Origin: Sphingomonadaceae bacterium
GTDB lineage: Bacteria; Pseudomonadota; Alphaproteobacteria; Sphingomonadales; Sphingomonadaceae
Length of the DNA stretch: 64,000 nt
Assembly: GCA_947454135.1 (NCBI GenBank)
Contig: CANGJI010000003.1
Span: forward strand, 1-64,000
Direction: 5' to 3'
The notes beneath the pieces are model-generated. The model did not search any database. It was not told the DNA's origin and was given only the letters and a program-made list of their open reading frames with translations. A program made the position numbers and the translations under genes. Below, piece after piece: positions 38,026 to 47,252 of the stretch. Numbering within the stretch: the stretch's first letter is position 1; every line of letters begins with the position of its first letter.

Positions 38026-40086
38026 ATGGACAGCATCAGCCAAGCGCCTTCACGGCCCGGCCCTATTGCCGGGGGGGATGCCCGTGCGGCGCTGGACAAG
38101 GCGGCGGCCGCGCTGGACGCAGATCCCGAGGGCGCGCTTGCCGTTGCCGAGGCGATCCTTGCCCGCAATCCCGGCCTGCCGCCTGCGCTGTTCGTCGCGG
38201 GTCAGGCGCTGCGCCGGCTTGGCGAGCCGGCTGCGGCACTGGCGCGGCTCGGTGACATTGGCGGCGGTCCGCAGCGGCCACCGATGGTGCTGTGGGAGCT
38301 TGCGCAGGCTGCCAGCGAGGCTGGGCAAAGTCAGGCTGCGATTGAAGCTCTCGAAGCGTTGACACAGGCGCAGCCCGCAGTCGCGAGCGGTTGGTTCCTG
38401 CTGGCCGCAGAGCTGCGCAAGGCGGGCCGCGATGAAGATGCCTGGCGTGCGGACCTTTGCGCGGTCCATGCCGCTTCGCGCGATCCCGAGCTGCTCAAGG
38501 CAGCGGCTGCGATGCACGAGGGCAAGCTGGACGAAGCCGAGGCGATGCTCCGCAGCCGTGCCGCGCGCTTGCCCGACGATCCAGTCGGCACGCGCATGCT
38601 GGGCGAAGTCCACTGGCGGCGCGGCGATATGGCGGAGGCGCTGCGCCTTGTTGAACGCGCGGTGGTGCTGGCACCCGGTTTCGACCTTGCGCGCGATTTC
38701 CTCGTGCGGCTGCTCATGCAGCTCAATCGCTTGCCCGATGCGCTGCTCCATGCCGAGATGCTGGCGCAAAGTCCGGTCAAGACGGCGGGGTCCGAGTTGA
38801 TCCTCGCCTCGGTATTGGTCCGGCTCGGCGAGCAGGAGCGCGCTCGGGGCATATATGAACACCTGCTCGAAACGCAGGCGGAGCAACCACTGCTGTGGCA
38901 GAACCTCGGCCACGTGCTGAAGACGCTGGGCGAACAGGGCAAGGCGATTGCCGCTTACCGCGCTGCCGTGACGCACCAGCCCAGCCTGGGCGAGGCGTGG
39001 TGGAGCCTTGCCAACCTCAAGACGGTCAAGCTCGCGGGTGAGGACATCGCCCGGATGGAGGCCGCGCTTGAAGAGCTTGCCGGTCTGCCGGGGCGCGAGG
39101 AGGATGTGTTTCACCTCCATTTTTCGCTGGGCAAGGCCTATGAAGACGCGGGCGACGCAGCGCTAGCGTTCGGGCACTACGACAAGGGCAACCGGCTGCG
39201 GCGCACGCTTATCCGTTATGATGCGGACGAGTTCACCGCCGATATAGATGCTGCTGCATCGACTTTCACCGCGCCGTTCATCGCGGCGATGGGGGAGGGC
39301 GGCGCACTCGCGGAGGATCCGATCTTCATCGTCGGCCTGCCGCGTTCCGGCTCCACGCTCGTCGAGCAGATCCTCTCCAGCCACAGTGCCATCGAAGGCA
39401 CCATGGAACTGGCGGAGATGATGACCATCGCCGCGCGCCTGCAATCACGGGTGGACGAGGGCGAGTTTGAAGATTTCGCTGCGATGGTGCGTTCGCTGAC
39501 AGCGGCGGACCGTCGGCGTCTGGGCGAGGAATACATCGAGCGCACGCGGGTCCACCGCAAGACGGATCGGCCACGCTTCACCGACAAGATGCCCAACAAC
39601 TGGCAGCATGTTGGCCTGATCCGGCTGATCCTGCCGAACGCGAAGATCGTTGATGCGCGGCGCCACCCGATGTCGTGCTGCTTCTCGGGCTGGAAGCAGC
39701 ATTTCGCGCGGGGGCAGGCGTTCACCTACGATCTGGGTGAAATCGGACGCTATTACCGCGACTATGTGCGGTTGATGGCGCATTATGATGCGGCAGCGCC
39801 GGGCGCCGTGCACCGCGTGATCTACGAGCGTATGGTGGCCGATCAGGAAGGCGAGACGCGGGCGCTGCTGGACTACCTTGGCCTCCCATTCGAGGAGAGT
39901 TGCCTGGAATTCCACCGCAACACCCGCGCTGTGCGCACGGCGAGTTCGGAACAGGTGAGGCAGCCGATCTACACCGACGCGGTCGAGCACTGGAAGGCCT
40001 TCGCGCCCTGGCTTGGCCCGCTGGAAGCGGCGCTCGGAGATCTGGCGACGCGTTATCCAGACGTGCCGGCGGCGCTGCGGGCCTAA
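38026..40086 (+). CDS. TPR-repeat sulfotransferase
   Basis: This 686-aa protein has about eight tetratricopeptide-like helical repeats over the first 400 residues, then a sulfotransferase domain. The 5'-phosphosulfate loop is IFIVGLPRSGSTLVEQILSS (from residue about 433). DARRHPMSCCFSGWKQHFARG carries the 3'-phosphate-binding arginine/serine region. Genes of this type are common beside TonB receptors in sphingomonads and caulobacters, but their acceptors are not established. The ATG at 38026 follows ACAGG. It overlaps the end of the convergent receptor gene by four bases. Confidence 0.88.
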   Translation: MDSISQAPSRPGPIAGGDARAALDKAAAALDADPEGALAVAEAILARNPGLPPALFVAGQALRRLGEPAAALARLGDIGGGPQRPPMVLWELAQAASEAGQSQAAIEALEALTQAQPAVASGWFLLAAELRKAGRDEDAWRADLCAVHAASRDPELLKAAAAMHEGKLDEAEAMLRSRAARLPDDPVGTRMLGEVHWRRGDMAEALRLVERAVVLAPGFDLARDFLVRLLMQLNRLPDALLHAEMLAQSPVKTAGSELILASVLVRLGEQERARGIYEHLLETQAEQPLLWQNLGHVLKTLGEQGKAIAAYRAAVTHQPSLGEAWWSLANLKTVKLAGEDIARMEAALEELAGLPGREEDVFHLHFSLGKAYEDAGDAALAFGHYDKGNRLRRTLIRYDADEFTADIDAAASTFTAPFIAAMGEGGALAEDPIFIVGLPRSGSTLVEQILSSHSAIEGTMELAEMMTIAARLQSRVDEGEFEDFAAMVRSLTAADRRRLGEEYIERTRVHRKTDRPRFTDKMPNNWQHVGLIRLILPNAKIVDARRHPMSCCFSGWKQHFARGQAFTYDLGEIGRYYRDYVRLMAHYDAAAPGAVHRVIYERMVADQEGETRALLDYLGLPFEESCLEFHRNTRAVRTASSEQVRQPIYTDAVEHWKAFAPWLGPLEAALGDLATRYPDVPAALRA

Positions 40087-42089
40087 CGGAAGCCGACCTT
40101 CACCCCGGCCCAGACCGTGCGCGGCGTGCCGAGGTCGATGGAGCCGCCGGAATTGCGCGTGACCACCGCCTCGTCGAACAGGTTCTCGCCGCGCAGCACA
40201 AGGCTGAACGGTCCGGCGATGGGCACTTCGGCATATGTGTCGAGCGTGGTGGCCGGTGGTAGGATGGCGGTCTGGAGATCGTCCTCATACTGCGCGCCGG
40301 TGTGGCGCACGGTGAGTGCGAGGGTGGTGCGCGGCGATGGTCTCCATGCAGCGGTCGCGGAAGCAGCGTAGCGCGGGGTCTGCGCAGGGCGCAAGCGGTC
40401 GATGTCTGTCCCGGGAGCTTCGACCTTGGCATCGGTATACGCAAACGAACCACTGAGCGAGAATGCATCGACTTTGTATTCTGCGCTGAGTTCGAGACCG
40501 CGCGCATGTACCGCGCCGATATTCTGCCGCTCACGCACGCTGTCCTTGACCAGCGTCACGTTCGCGATGGCATTGCGTATGCGGTTGTCAAACGCCGTGG
40601 CGGAGATCGAGAGGCCGCGGATAGGCTTCCAGTCAACTCCACCTTCGAACCCGCGAAGCGTCTCGTTCCGGAGAGCTGCGTTAGCCTTTGTCGTGATCCC
40701 GGCGATGTTGAACGAGCGGTAGAGTTCATTGAGCGTCGGCTGCCGCAGGCCGGTATAGGCCGAACCGCGCAGGGCAAGGTTGCGGGCAAGCTTCACCACC
40801 ACGCCGCCACGGAAGCTACCGCTCCACCCGGCTCGGTCCGGATAGAGCGTCTTGGTCGCCTTGCCGCTCAAAATCTGGTCCAGCACGCCATCACGCATTG
40901 ACCAGCGATCCGCCCGGGCCCCGGCGGTAAGGATCACCGGTCCTCCTGTCCAGTCATCCTCGATGAACAGGCCGAGATCGCGGTTGGTGCCACCTGCGCG
41001 GCGCTGGCCGGTGACCTTGCCGGAGGTGTAGACGTCTTCCTCGGTATGCCCCTCCGCATAGCGCCAGTCGACACCGAGCCGCAGAACGTGGTCCTTGCCT
41101 ACGGGCGGGCGCAACTCGAACTTGCCGCCGATGCCGGTCGAGGGCGTGGCGCGCTGGTTGAGGGTCGGCAGGAACGTGCGCGCGCTGATCACCACGTTAT
41201 TGAAATCACGGCTCTGCACATAGGCGAGCGCATCGAACTTCCACGCGCCGCGTCCAACCAGGCGCAGGCTGGCGTCCTGCCCGCTTGCGGCAGTATCGGC
41301 CCCGGCAAAGCGCAGGGTGCGGGCATCGTTGAACGCGGCCACGCGGGCCTGCAGTTCGATATCGCTGGTGAGCGGAGCGACAGCGCGAAGGCTGGTCGAC
41401 CAGCTTTCATAGCGGGCGCGCACGCTCGCGGGGACGCGCTGGTCTACCGGCGTGGTCCAGAAGCCGCGGCCACGGTCCCACCGGCCCGCAGCAACGAGGT
41501 AGCCTTCGCCCAGCTTCGGCGCGAGCGTAGCGGAAAGCTCCGTCTCGCCGCGGTCGTCGACAAGCGCGCGTCCGCCAAACAGGCCGAGCTGATCGGGCCC
41601 GGCGCTGGTGAGGTCGATCGTGCCAGCAACCGCGCCTGCTCCGAACGCGCCGGAGCCGCCGCCGCGCGTGACTCGCGCCATTGCGAGCCGTTCGGGGGCG
41701 AGCGCGGAAAGCGGTACATAGCCGAAGAACGGATCGGCGACGGGCACGCCATCCAGCAGCATCAGGGTGCGGCTCGTGGCATTGCCGCCGAGCGCGCGCA
41801 GGGTGATCCCCTGCGCCGACGGGTTGGAGGCGCGGCTGTCCGAGCGGCGGAACTGCTGGAAGCCTGCGGCAGCGGAGAGGGCATCCTCGAGGCGGCCGGA
41901 GGCCGCGACGCTCATGCGGTCCTGATCGATGTCCTGCACGTCATAGGCGACAGCCGCCGGGGCGGCTTCGAGCCCTCGTCCGGTCACCACGATCTGGTCA
42001 GGCGCGGCCTCCTCGGCATGGGCAAGCATCGGCATGGCAGCGCCGGCGAGCAGCGGGATCATGGCGGCATGGTGGAAGCGAGAGGACAC
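40083..42089 (-). CDS. BtuB-like TonB-dependent receptor
   Basis: This 668-aa receptor is shorter than the other three in the window and resembles BtuB/siderophore types: a signal peptide (AGAAMPMLAHAEE), TonB box DQIVVTG, plug with GITLRALGGNATSRTLMLLDGVPVADPF-type motif, barrel ending WAGVKVGFR. Translation probably starts at GTG 42089; an ATG at 42062 would shorten the signal peptide. The leader has sequence pieces reminiscent of a cobalamin riboswitch, but not a complete one. Ligand uncertain: cobalamin or an iron complex are plausible. Confidence 0.9.
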   Translation of the reverse strand: MSSRFHHAAMIPLLAGAAMPMLAHAEEAAPDQIVVTGRGLEAAPAAVAYDVQDIDQDRMSVAASGRLEDALSAAAGFQQFRRSDSRASNPSAQGITLRALGGNATSRTLMLLDGVPVADPFFGYVPLSALAPERLAMARVTRGGGSGAFGAGAVAGTIDLTSAGPDQLGLFGGRALVDDRGETELSATLAPKLGEGYLVAAGRWDRGRGFWTTPVDQRVPASVRARYESWSTSLRAVAPLTSDIELQARVAAFNDARTLRFAGADTAASGQDASLRLVGRGAWKFDALAYVQSRDFNNVVISARTFLPTLNQRATPSTGIGGKFELRPPVGKDHVLRLGVDWRYAEGHTEEDVYTSGKVTGQRRAGGTNRDLGLFIEDDWTGGPVILTAGARADRWSMRDGVLDQILSGKATKTLYPDRAGWSGSFRGGVVVKLARNLALRGSAYTGLRQPTLNELYRSFNIAGITTKANAALRNETLRGFEGGVDWKPIRGLSISATAFDNRIRNAIANVTLVKDSVRERQNIGAVHARGLELSAEYKVDAFSLSGSFAYTDAKVEAPGTDIDRLRPAQTPRYAASATAAWRPSPRTTLALTVRHTGAQYEDDLQTAILPPATTLDTYAEVPIAGPFSLVLRGENLFDEAVVTRNSGGSIDLGTPRTVWAGVKVGFR

Positions 42090-42298
42090 GGTGCTCGGAC
42101 TTTCTTGCTGGAAGATCCCCCGGGGGCCGTCGCCGTGCCGGGGCTCCCTGTCAAGTGCACGACGAGGACAGCGTTACAAACGGTGAAAGGGGAAGCCCGG
42201 CTTTGGTGCGGCGCAGGATCGAAGCGCCCCTCGGATGATTAGAGGCGGTGCTGGCGGGCCTTGCGGACCACTCAGGTGGCGATAGGAAGGACGGCAAC

Positions 42299-42904
42299 AT
42301 GACCCTGCCCCCCGGAACCGATTATATCGAAAGCGAGCGGCTGTTGCTGCGCCGAATGGACGAGAGCGATCTCGATTTCCTGATTGCGGTGCATGGCGAC
42401 CCGGAAGTCGCCCGCTGCATCGGTTCAGGCGCGCCACGCACGCCGGCGGAAACCGAGCGGTGGTTCGCCGATGTGCTCCATGGCTATGTGCATTACGGGC
42501 TCGGCCCGCTGATCGTGACCCGCAAGGAAGATGGCCTCCGCCTTGGGCGCTCGGGGCTGAGCGACGGCGTGGTCGAACGGACGGCGAGGGCAGGCCAGTT
42601 GCGCCGGATGTGGTTTTTCAGAACCCATGTGCCGGGGGGCACCGAGTACGATTTCATGCCGGAGCTCGGCTATACGTTTGCGCGTGCCAACTGGGGGCAG
42701 GGCTATGCCTCGGAAGCGGCTCGCGCGGTTTCCGGCTATGCGCGGCAGTACCTGAACCATCCGGCAATCATGTCCGTGATCCACGCCGACAACATTGCCT
42801 CGCGCAGTGTCGCGCTCAAGTTCGGCGTCACCTACCGCGATGATGTCGACATGAACGGCCGCGTCTACCAGCGCTTCATCTGGCCCGGTTTCGGACCCCG
42901 CTGA
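42299..42904 (+). CDS. GNAT family N-acetyltransferase (RimJ/RimL type)
   Basis: This 201-aa protein transfers an acetyl group from acetyl-CoA to an amine. It opens with ESERLLLRRMDESDLDFLIAV, the RimJ/RimL-branch motif, and has LGYTFARANWGQGYASEAARA, whose Q/R-x-x-G-x-A-type loop binds acetyl-CoA. NIASRSVALKFGV is the usual C-terminal strand-helix. The start at 42299 follows AGGAAGGA. The acceptor may be a ribosomal protein N-terminus, small amine or antibiotic; nothing here decides it. Confidence 0.9.
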   Translation: MTLPPGTDYIESERLLLRRMDESDLDFLIAVHGDPEVARCIGSGAPRTPAETERWFADVLHGYVHYGLGPLIVTRKEDGLRLGRSGLSDGVVERTARAGQLRRMWFFRTHVPGGTEYDFMPELGYTFARANWGQGYASEAARAVSGYARQYLNHPAIMSVIHADNIASRSVALKFGVTYRDDVDMNGRVYQRFIWPGFGPR

Positions 42905-42908
42905 CACG

Positions 42909-42940
42909 AAAAAGGGCCATGCCGCATCGCGACATGGCCC
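42909..42940 (-). terminator. terminator of the TonB receptor at 42969
   Basis: GGGCCATG and CATGGCCC (42914-42921, 42933-42940) form an eight-base stem. Read on the minus strand it is followed by TTTTTCG, ending the leftward receptor transcript. It lies only 10 bp past the acetyltransferase stop on the other strand and could serve both genes. Confidence 0.85.
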
Positions 42941-42968
42941 CCTTCCTTGAGCGTTGGAGTGCTCGGGA

Positions 42969-45503
42969 TCAGAACTTCGCGCCGAGCTCCACGCCGATCA
43001 TGCGGCGCGCACCGGGCGAGATGAACGAACCGCCGAACTCGATCGCGGGGATCACTTCGGCGAGGTACTTCTTGTCGGTCACGTTGTTGGCGAAGACCGC
43101 GAGGCTGTAGCGATCGGTCTGGATCGCGGCGCGCAGGTTGAGCACGCCGAAGGTGTCGCGGCGGGCCACGTCGTACTTGGCGTCGCCCACGAAGCTCGGG
43201 AGCTGCAGCGCCGAGATCGGGAGCAGGCCGGAGAACAGCGTCGGCGCGGTCTGGTTCTGCACGGTCGAGAACCAGGTCGGGCCGGTCACGCGGTAATCAG
43301 CACGCAGGAGCATGCGGATGTCGCCGCTGATCGGCTGCTCGATCTCTCCGCCCAGGTTGATCGTGTAATCGGCGGTATAGGGCGACTTGTTGCCGATCGT
43401 GTTCGGACGGGCCGAGTTCTTCTTGATCTCGCTGTCGGTGTAGTTGACCGAGCCGAACAGCTTTACGCCGCGCACGGGCTTGACCGCCACGTTGAGCTCG
43501 ACGCCCTTGAGGTCGACCTTGTCGATGTTCGAGACGACGCGCAGCAGGCCGAAGCTGCCGACGAAGAACTCGAAGAACTGCATCCCGTGGACCTGGGTGT
43601 AGTAACCCGCGAGGTCGAAGGTCAGCTTGCCATCAAGCAGGTTGCCCTTGAGGCCCGCTTCCCACGCGCTCGACCATTCCTTGCCGTACTGGTCGTTGAT
43701 GTTCACGTTGGCGTTGATGAACTGCTTGAAGTTGGCGTTGACGACCGCAGCCGAGCCCTGGTTGTTGAAACCGCCCGATTTGAAGCCGATGCCCCAGTTG
43801 GCATAGAGGTTCAGTTCCGGGGTCGGCTTGTAGCTCAGCGTCACCTTGGGTTCGAACTGCTTGAAGGTCGCAGCCTTGTCGGTGATCGGACCGAAGGCCT
43901 GGCCGGGGTTGATCGGCCCGCCGGTGAACGGATCGGTCGCGGTCGGCACGAGGCTCGACGACTGGCGACGCTCGATGTCGTAGCGCAGCGCAAGGCCTGC
44001 TTCGAACTTCTCGCTCGGCTTGTATTCAAGGCTGCCGAACGCGGCGTAGACGTTGGTCTTGAACTTGTCAGCCAGCAGCAGCGAAGTCGGGTTCGCGCTG
44101 TCGGGTGCGTTGTAAAGCTGCTTGATCACGCCCTTGCCGGTATCCGCACCGAGGCTGACGCCGGTCGAACGGTCGATGTGCAGGTAGTAGAAACCGACCT
44201 GCCAGGTGAGCGCGCCGCCGGGCTCGCCGATCAGGCGCCATTCGGTCGAAACGTCCTTCTGCTTGCGCATCTGATACTGCGTGCCGTCGCAGGTCGTCGG
44301 GCTGTAGGGGCCGAAGGTCGAGCCGTTGGCGGGGGCGAAGATGAAGGGAACCGGGATCGCGCCGATGAAACCGGGCTGGTTGACCGGGAAGCCGGTGTTG
44401 GCGGCGGTGCTTGCGAAGCACGCGTTGACCGCTGCCTGCGCAGCCGGGTTCACCGCGTTGATGTAGCGGGCGAAGTCAGCCGACGTGCCGTCCGCGACGA
44501 GATCCTGATCGACGTTCGAATAGAGCGCCCAGCCGACGAGCTTCAGCCCGTCCTTCAGCTGCTTGTCGAGCTTGGCGGAGAAGTCGAAGCTGTTCTGATC
44601 GTTGGTGGCGCGGATGTTCGGGTAGAAGCGGAACTCGTGCTTGTTGACGTTCTCGTAGAACGCCGGGTTCACGGCTGCAAAGTTGGGCAGGTGGAACGCG
44701 GCGTTGAACGGCAGCGATGCGCCGCGGAACTGGGCGTAGCGGGCCTTGATGTCGATCTGGGTGTCGGTACCCTTGCCGATCATCAGGCGGCCGTCGATCG
44801 ACCAGTCTTCCTTGTCGGCGATGGTCTTGCTGCCGTCGCGCTCGTTCTTCCAGAAGCCGTCGGTCTTGTAATAGGTGCCGGCGAGGACGAAGCCGGCGTT
44901 GTCGCCCAGCGGACCGGCGATGTGCGCTGCGCCGTCGAAGGTGTTCTGCTCGGCATAGGATGCGCGCACCGCGCCAGTTAGCGTGTCGGTCGGCTTGATC
45001 GTCTGGAGCACGATGGCGCCGGCTGCCGCGTTGCGGCCGTAGATGGCGCCCTGCGGACCCTTGAGCAGTTCGACCTGGCTCAGCGTGCCCTGGCGCTGGT
45101 TGAGCTGTGCGGTGTTGGTCTTGAGGATGCCGTCGACGACGAGGGCGACCGAGCTTTCCGCATCGCGCGCGCCGTTGATGCCGCGAATGTTGATCTGGGT
45201 GTCACCCGCCTCGGCGGTGCCGGTCACGATGGTGACGCCGGGGGTGAGGTTGGTGAAGTCCGCCGCGCGGGTCGAGCCGGTGTTGGCGAGAGTCGTCGCG
45301 GTGATCACCGAGACCGAAGCCGGAACGTCCTGCAGACGCTCGTTCTGGCGGCGTGCGGTGACGATGATGGCGCCTTCCTCGGCGGGGGCGGCAGCCTGGG
45401 CCTGAGGCTCGCTCTGGGCGAGGGCCGGGGCGGCTGCGAAGGCCATGCCGGCGACGGAAGCCGAGATAAGGCTGGCGGTGCTCAGCCACTGCGAGATGCG
45501 CAT
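42969..45503 (-). CDS. TonB-dependent receptor linked to the HyuAB gene cluster
   Basis: This 844-aa receptor has a clear signal peptide (SVAGMAFAAAPALAQ), a TonB-box-like IIVTARRQNERLQ, the plug motif LLKGPQGAIYGRNAAAGAIV, and a barrel ending MIGVELGAKF. The ATG at 45503 follows AGGGAG. It is divergent from a GntR regulator, with a perfect TTGTATACAA palindrome 94 bp upstream of its start. The natural reading is that it imports the substrate of the downstream catabolic enzymes at 46.3-53 kb. The ligand is unknown. Confidence 0.94.
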   Translation of the reverse strand: MRISQWLSTASLISASVAGMAFAAAPALAQSEPQAQAAAPAEEGAIIVTARRQNERLQDVPASVSVITATTLANTGSTRAADFTNLTPGVTIVTGTAEAGDTQINIRGINGARDAESSVALVVDGILKTNTAQLNQRQGTLSQVELLKGPQGAIYGRNAAAGAIVLQTIKPTDTLTGAVRASYAEQNTFDGAAHIAGPLGDNAGFVLAGTYYKTDGFWKNERDGSKTIADKEDWSIDGRLMIGKGTDTQIDIKARYAQFRGASLPFNAAFHLPNFAAVNPAFYENVNKHEFRFYPNIRATNDQNSFDFSAKLDKQLKDGLKLVGWALYSNVDQDLVADGTSADFARYINAVNPAAQAAVNACFASTAANTGFPVNQPGFIGAIPVPFIFAPANGSTFGPYSPTTCDGTQYQMRKQKDVSTEWRLIGEPGGALTWQVGFYYLHIDRSTGVSLGADTGKGVIKQLYNAPDSANPTSLLLADKFKTNVYAAFGSLEYKPSEKFEAGLALRYDIERRQSSSLVPTATDPFTGGPINPGQAFGPITDKAATFKQFEPKVTLSYKPTPELNLYANWGIGFKSGGFNNQGSAAVVNANFKQFINANVNINDQYGKEWSSAWEAGLKGNLLDGKLTFDLAGYYTQVHGMQFFEFFVGSFGLLRVVSNIDKVDLKGVELNVAVKPVRGVKLFGSVNYTDSEIKKNSARPNTIGNKSPYTADYTINLGGEIEQPISGDIRMLLRADYRVTGPTWFSTVQNQTAPTLFSGLLPISALQLPSFVGDAKYDVARRDTFGVLNLRAAIQTDRYSLAVFANNVTDKKYLAEVIPAIEFGGSFISPGARRMIGVELGAKF

Positions 45504-45596
45504 CGGTGGTACTCCCTGTTTTGTTTGTGCCGTTTCGGCTGCCGCGGTTGTGATCGTGCCCCCATGGCATTCACGGCTTGATAGCCGACATGGATA

Positions 45597-45606
45597 TTGT
45601 ATACAA
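45597..45606. promoter_or_regulatory. GntR/FCD operator 1
   Basis: TTGTATACAA, a perfect ten-base palindrome of the type bound by FCD-subfamily GntR regulators, lies between the divergent receptor (start 45503) and the regulator (start 45654). A second copy of the core is at 46333. Position in a divergent promoter makes control of both genes likely. Confidence 0.75.
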
Positions 45607-45653
45607 ATGCCATCGGTCAAGCCGATTGGTTGCTTAAAATTCAGGGAGCTTTG

Positions 45654-46331
45654 ATGTCGCGCGCCTCTGATCGTGCCTACAGCGCGATCCGGAACATGAT
45701 TCTTTCGGGAGAGCTCCCCGCCGGCGCGCAGCTGGGCGAGGAAGCTTTGGCCGAAATGTGCGGCGTTTCGCGGACTCCGGTGCGTGAAGCGCTGCGCCGG
45801 CTAGAGGCCGACATGCTCGTCGGGCGTACCGATACGCAGCGTACGTTCGTGGCCGACTGGTCGATCAACGATGTGGCTGATGCGTTTGAACTTCGTGCCA
45901 TGCTGGAGGGCCGTGCGGCACGCCGGGCGGCGGAGCGGATGTCGGATGCTGCACTCGCCCGAATCCGTAACGCGAATCGGGCACTGGCGACGGCGATCCA
46001 GCAACCTTCGCCGGACGTTGCCGGCTTCCTCGAGGGCAATCGCGAGTTCCATGCGATTATCCTCGAAGTTGCGGGGTCGCGCCGCCTCGCTGCCCTTTTG
46101 GGCACTCTGATCGAGCAGCCGGTCGTGCTGCGCACCGCGCGGCACTACACGCGGGAAGAATTGCGACGCTCGCATGCGGAGCATGAGGAACTGACGGCGG
46201 CGTTCGCGCGCCGCGACGGGGCCTGGGCCGAGGCGATCATGACCAGCCATATCCTGCGTGCCTACCACGCATATGCAGATGCGCACCGCGCCCGGATCGA
46301 TGCCGGAATGACTCAGGAAGCGGCCGAGTAA
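45654..46331 (+). CDS. GntR family regulator, FCD subfamily
   Basis: This 225-aa regulator has an N-terminal winged helix (residues about 8-72, with GAQLGEEALAEMCGVSRTPVREALRRLEADMLV read in parts) and an all-helical FCD domain. The putative metal/ligand histidines are in EFHAIILEVAGS and RSHAEHEEL. The ATG at 45654 follows AGGGAGCT. FCD regulators typically respond to organic acids. Its stop codon is immediately followed by the next gene's start, and that junction contains a second copy of the operator core. Confidence 0.95.
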   Translation: MSRASDRAYSAIRNMILSGELPAGAQLGEEALAEMCGVSRTPVREALRRLEADMLVGRTDTQRTFVADWSINDVADAFELRAMLEGRAARRAAERMSDAALARIRNANRALATAIQQPSPDVAGFLEGNREFHAIILEVAGSRRLAALLGTLIEQPVVLRTARHYTREELRRSHAEHEELTAAFARRDGAWAEAIMTSHILRAYHAYADAHRARIDAGMTQEAAE

Positions 46332-46344
46332 ATGTATACAAATT
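46331..46344. promoter_or_regulatory. GntR/FCD operator 2, overlapping a start codon
   Basis: AATGTATACAAATT contains the palindromic core TGTATACA at 46333-46340 and matches operator 1 at nine of ten core positions. It covers the ATG at 46332. Bound repressor here could block an internal promoter or transcription into the enzyme genes. Confidence 0.55.
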
Positions 46345-47249
46345 CAATCGAAATGGTCGAAGTGAGCCCGCGTGACGGGCTTCAGAACGAGAAAGCCATG
46401 GTGAGCACCGAGGACAAGCTCGCGCTCATCGAGCGATCGCTCGCAGCCGGGGTGCGGCGCATCGAGGTGGCGAGCTTCGTCAATCCCCGTGCGGTACCAC
46501 AGATGGCCGACGCGGAAGCGGTTTGCGCGGGCCTGCCCGAAAGGGCAGACGTCACCTACATCGGCCTCGTGATGAACGCGCGCGGCGCGGACCGCGCGCT
46601 GGCGACGGGGCGGATCGACCAGCTCGGAGCGGTCTCGGTCAGCACTGATACCTTTGCGATGGCCAACCAGGGCCAGACCTCTGACGGCTCGATCGACGCG
46701 GCGATGGGGATCATCAATGCGGCGCGCGCGGGCGGCAAGCTGGGGCAGGTGACGATCGCCGCCGCCTTCGGCTGCCCGTTCGAAGGTGAAGTGCCCGAGG
46801 CCCGCGTGCTGGCAATGGCCGAGAAGCTCGCCGCTGCCGCGCCGGTGGAAATCGCGCTGGCGGACACCATCGGCGTTGCCAATCCGGCGCATGTCAGCCG
46901 TCTGGTGACAGCGGTGCGTGAACTTGTCGCGCCGATCCCGATCCGCGTTCACTTCCACAACACGCGCGGCACCGGGCTTGCCAATGTCTGGGCGGCGGTG
47001 GAAGCCGGGGCGCGCACCGTCGATGCTTCCATCGGCGGGCTCGGCGGCTGCCCCTTCGCGCCCGGCGCGGCGGGCAATGTCTCGACCGAGGATGTCGTCT
47101 ATATGCTCGAGCGCGCCGGTGTGCGCACCGGGCTCGATCTTTCCGCGCTCATCGCCTCCAACCACTGGTTGGCCGAGGTGATGGGCCGCACGTTGCCGGC
47201 AATGGTTGCCAAAGCGCCGGCATTTCCGAAACAGCTTCAAGAGGGATAG
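46332..47249 (+). CDS. hydroxymethylglutaryl-CoA lyase-like enzyme
   Basis: This 305-aa TIM-barrel protein belongs to the HMG-CoA lyase family, which splits 3-hydroxy-3-methylglutaryl-CoA or a related acyl-CoA into acetyl-CoA plus a ketone product. The catalytic arginine/aspartate are in VSPRDGLQNEK, the metal-binding HxH in RVHFHNTRG, and the flexible-loop cysteine in GGLGGCPFAPGA. Length is normal. The start at 46332 directly follows the regulator stop and lies inside the operator; a later ATG (MVEVSPRDG) would leave the operator as leader. The adjacent family III CoA transferase could generate its substrate. Confidence 0.88.
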   Translation: MYTNSIEMVEVSPRDGLQNEKAMVSTEDKLALIERSLAAGVRRIEVASFVNPRAVPQMADAEAVCAGLPERADVTYIGLVMNARGADRALATGRIDQLGAVSVSTDTFAMANQGQTSDGSIDAAMGIINAARAGGKLGQVTIAAAFGCPFEGEVPEARVLAMAEKLAAAAPVEIALADTIGVANPAHVSRLVTAVRELVAPIPIRVHFHNTRGTGLANVWAAVEAGARTVDASIGGLGGCPFAPGAAGNVSTEDVVYMLERAGVRTGLDLSALIASNHWLAEVMGRTLPAMVAKAPAFPKQLQEG

Positions 47250-47252
47250 GGC

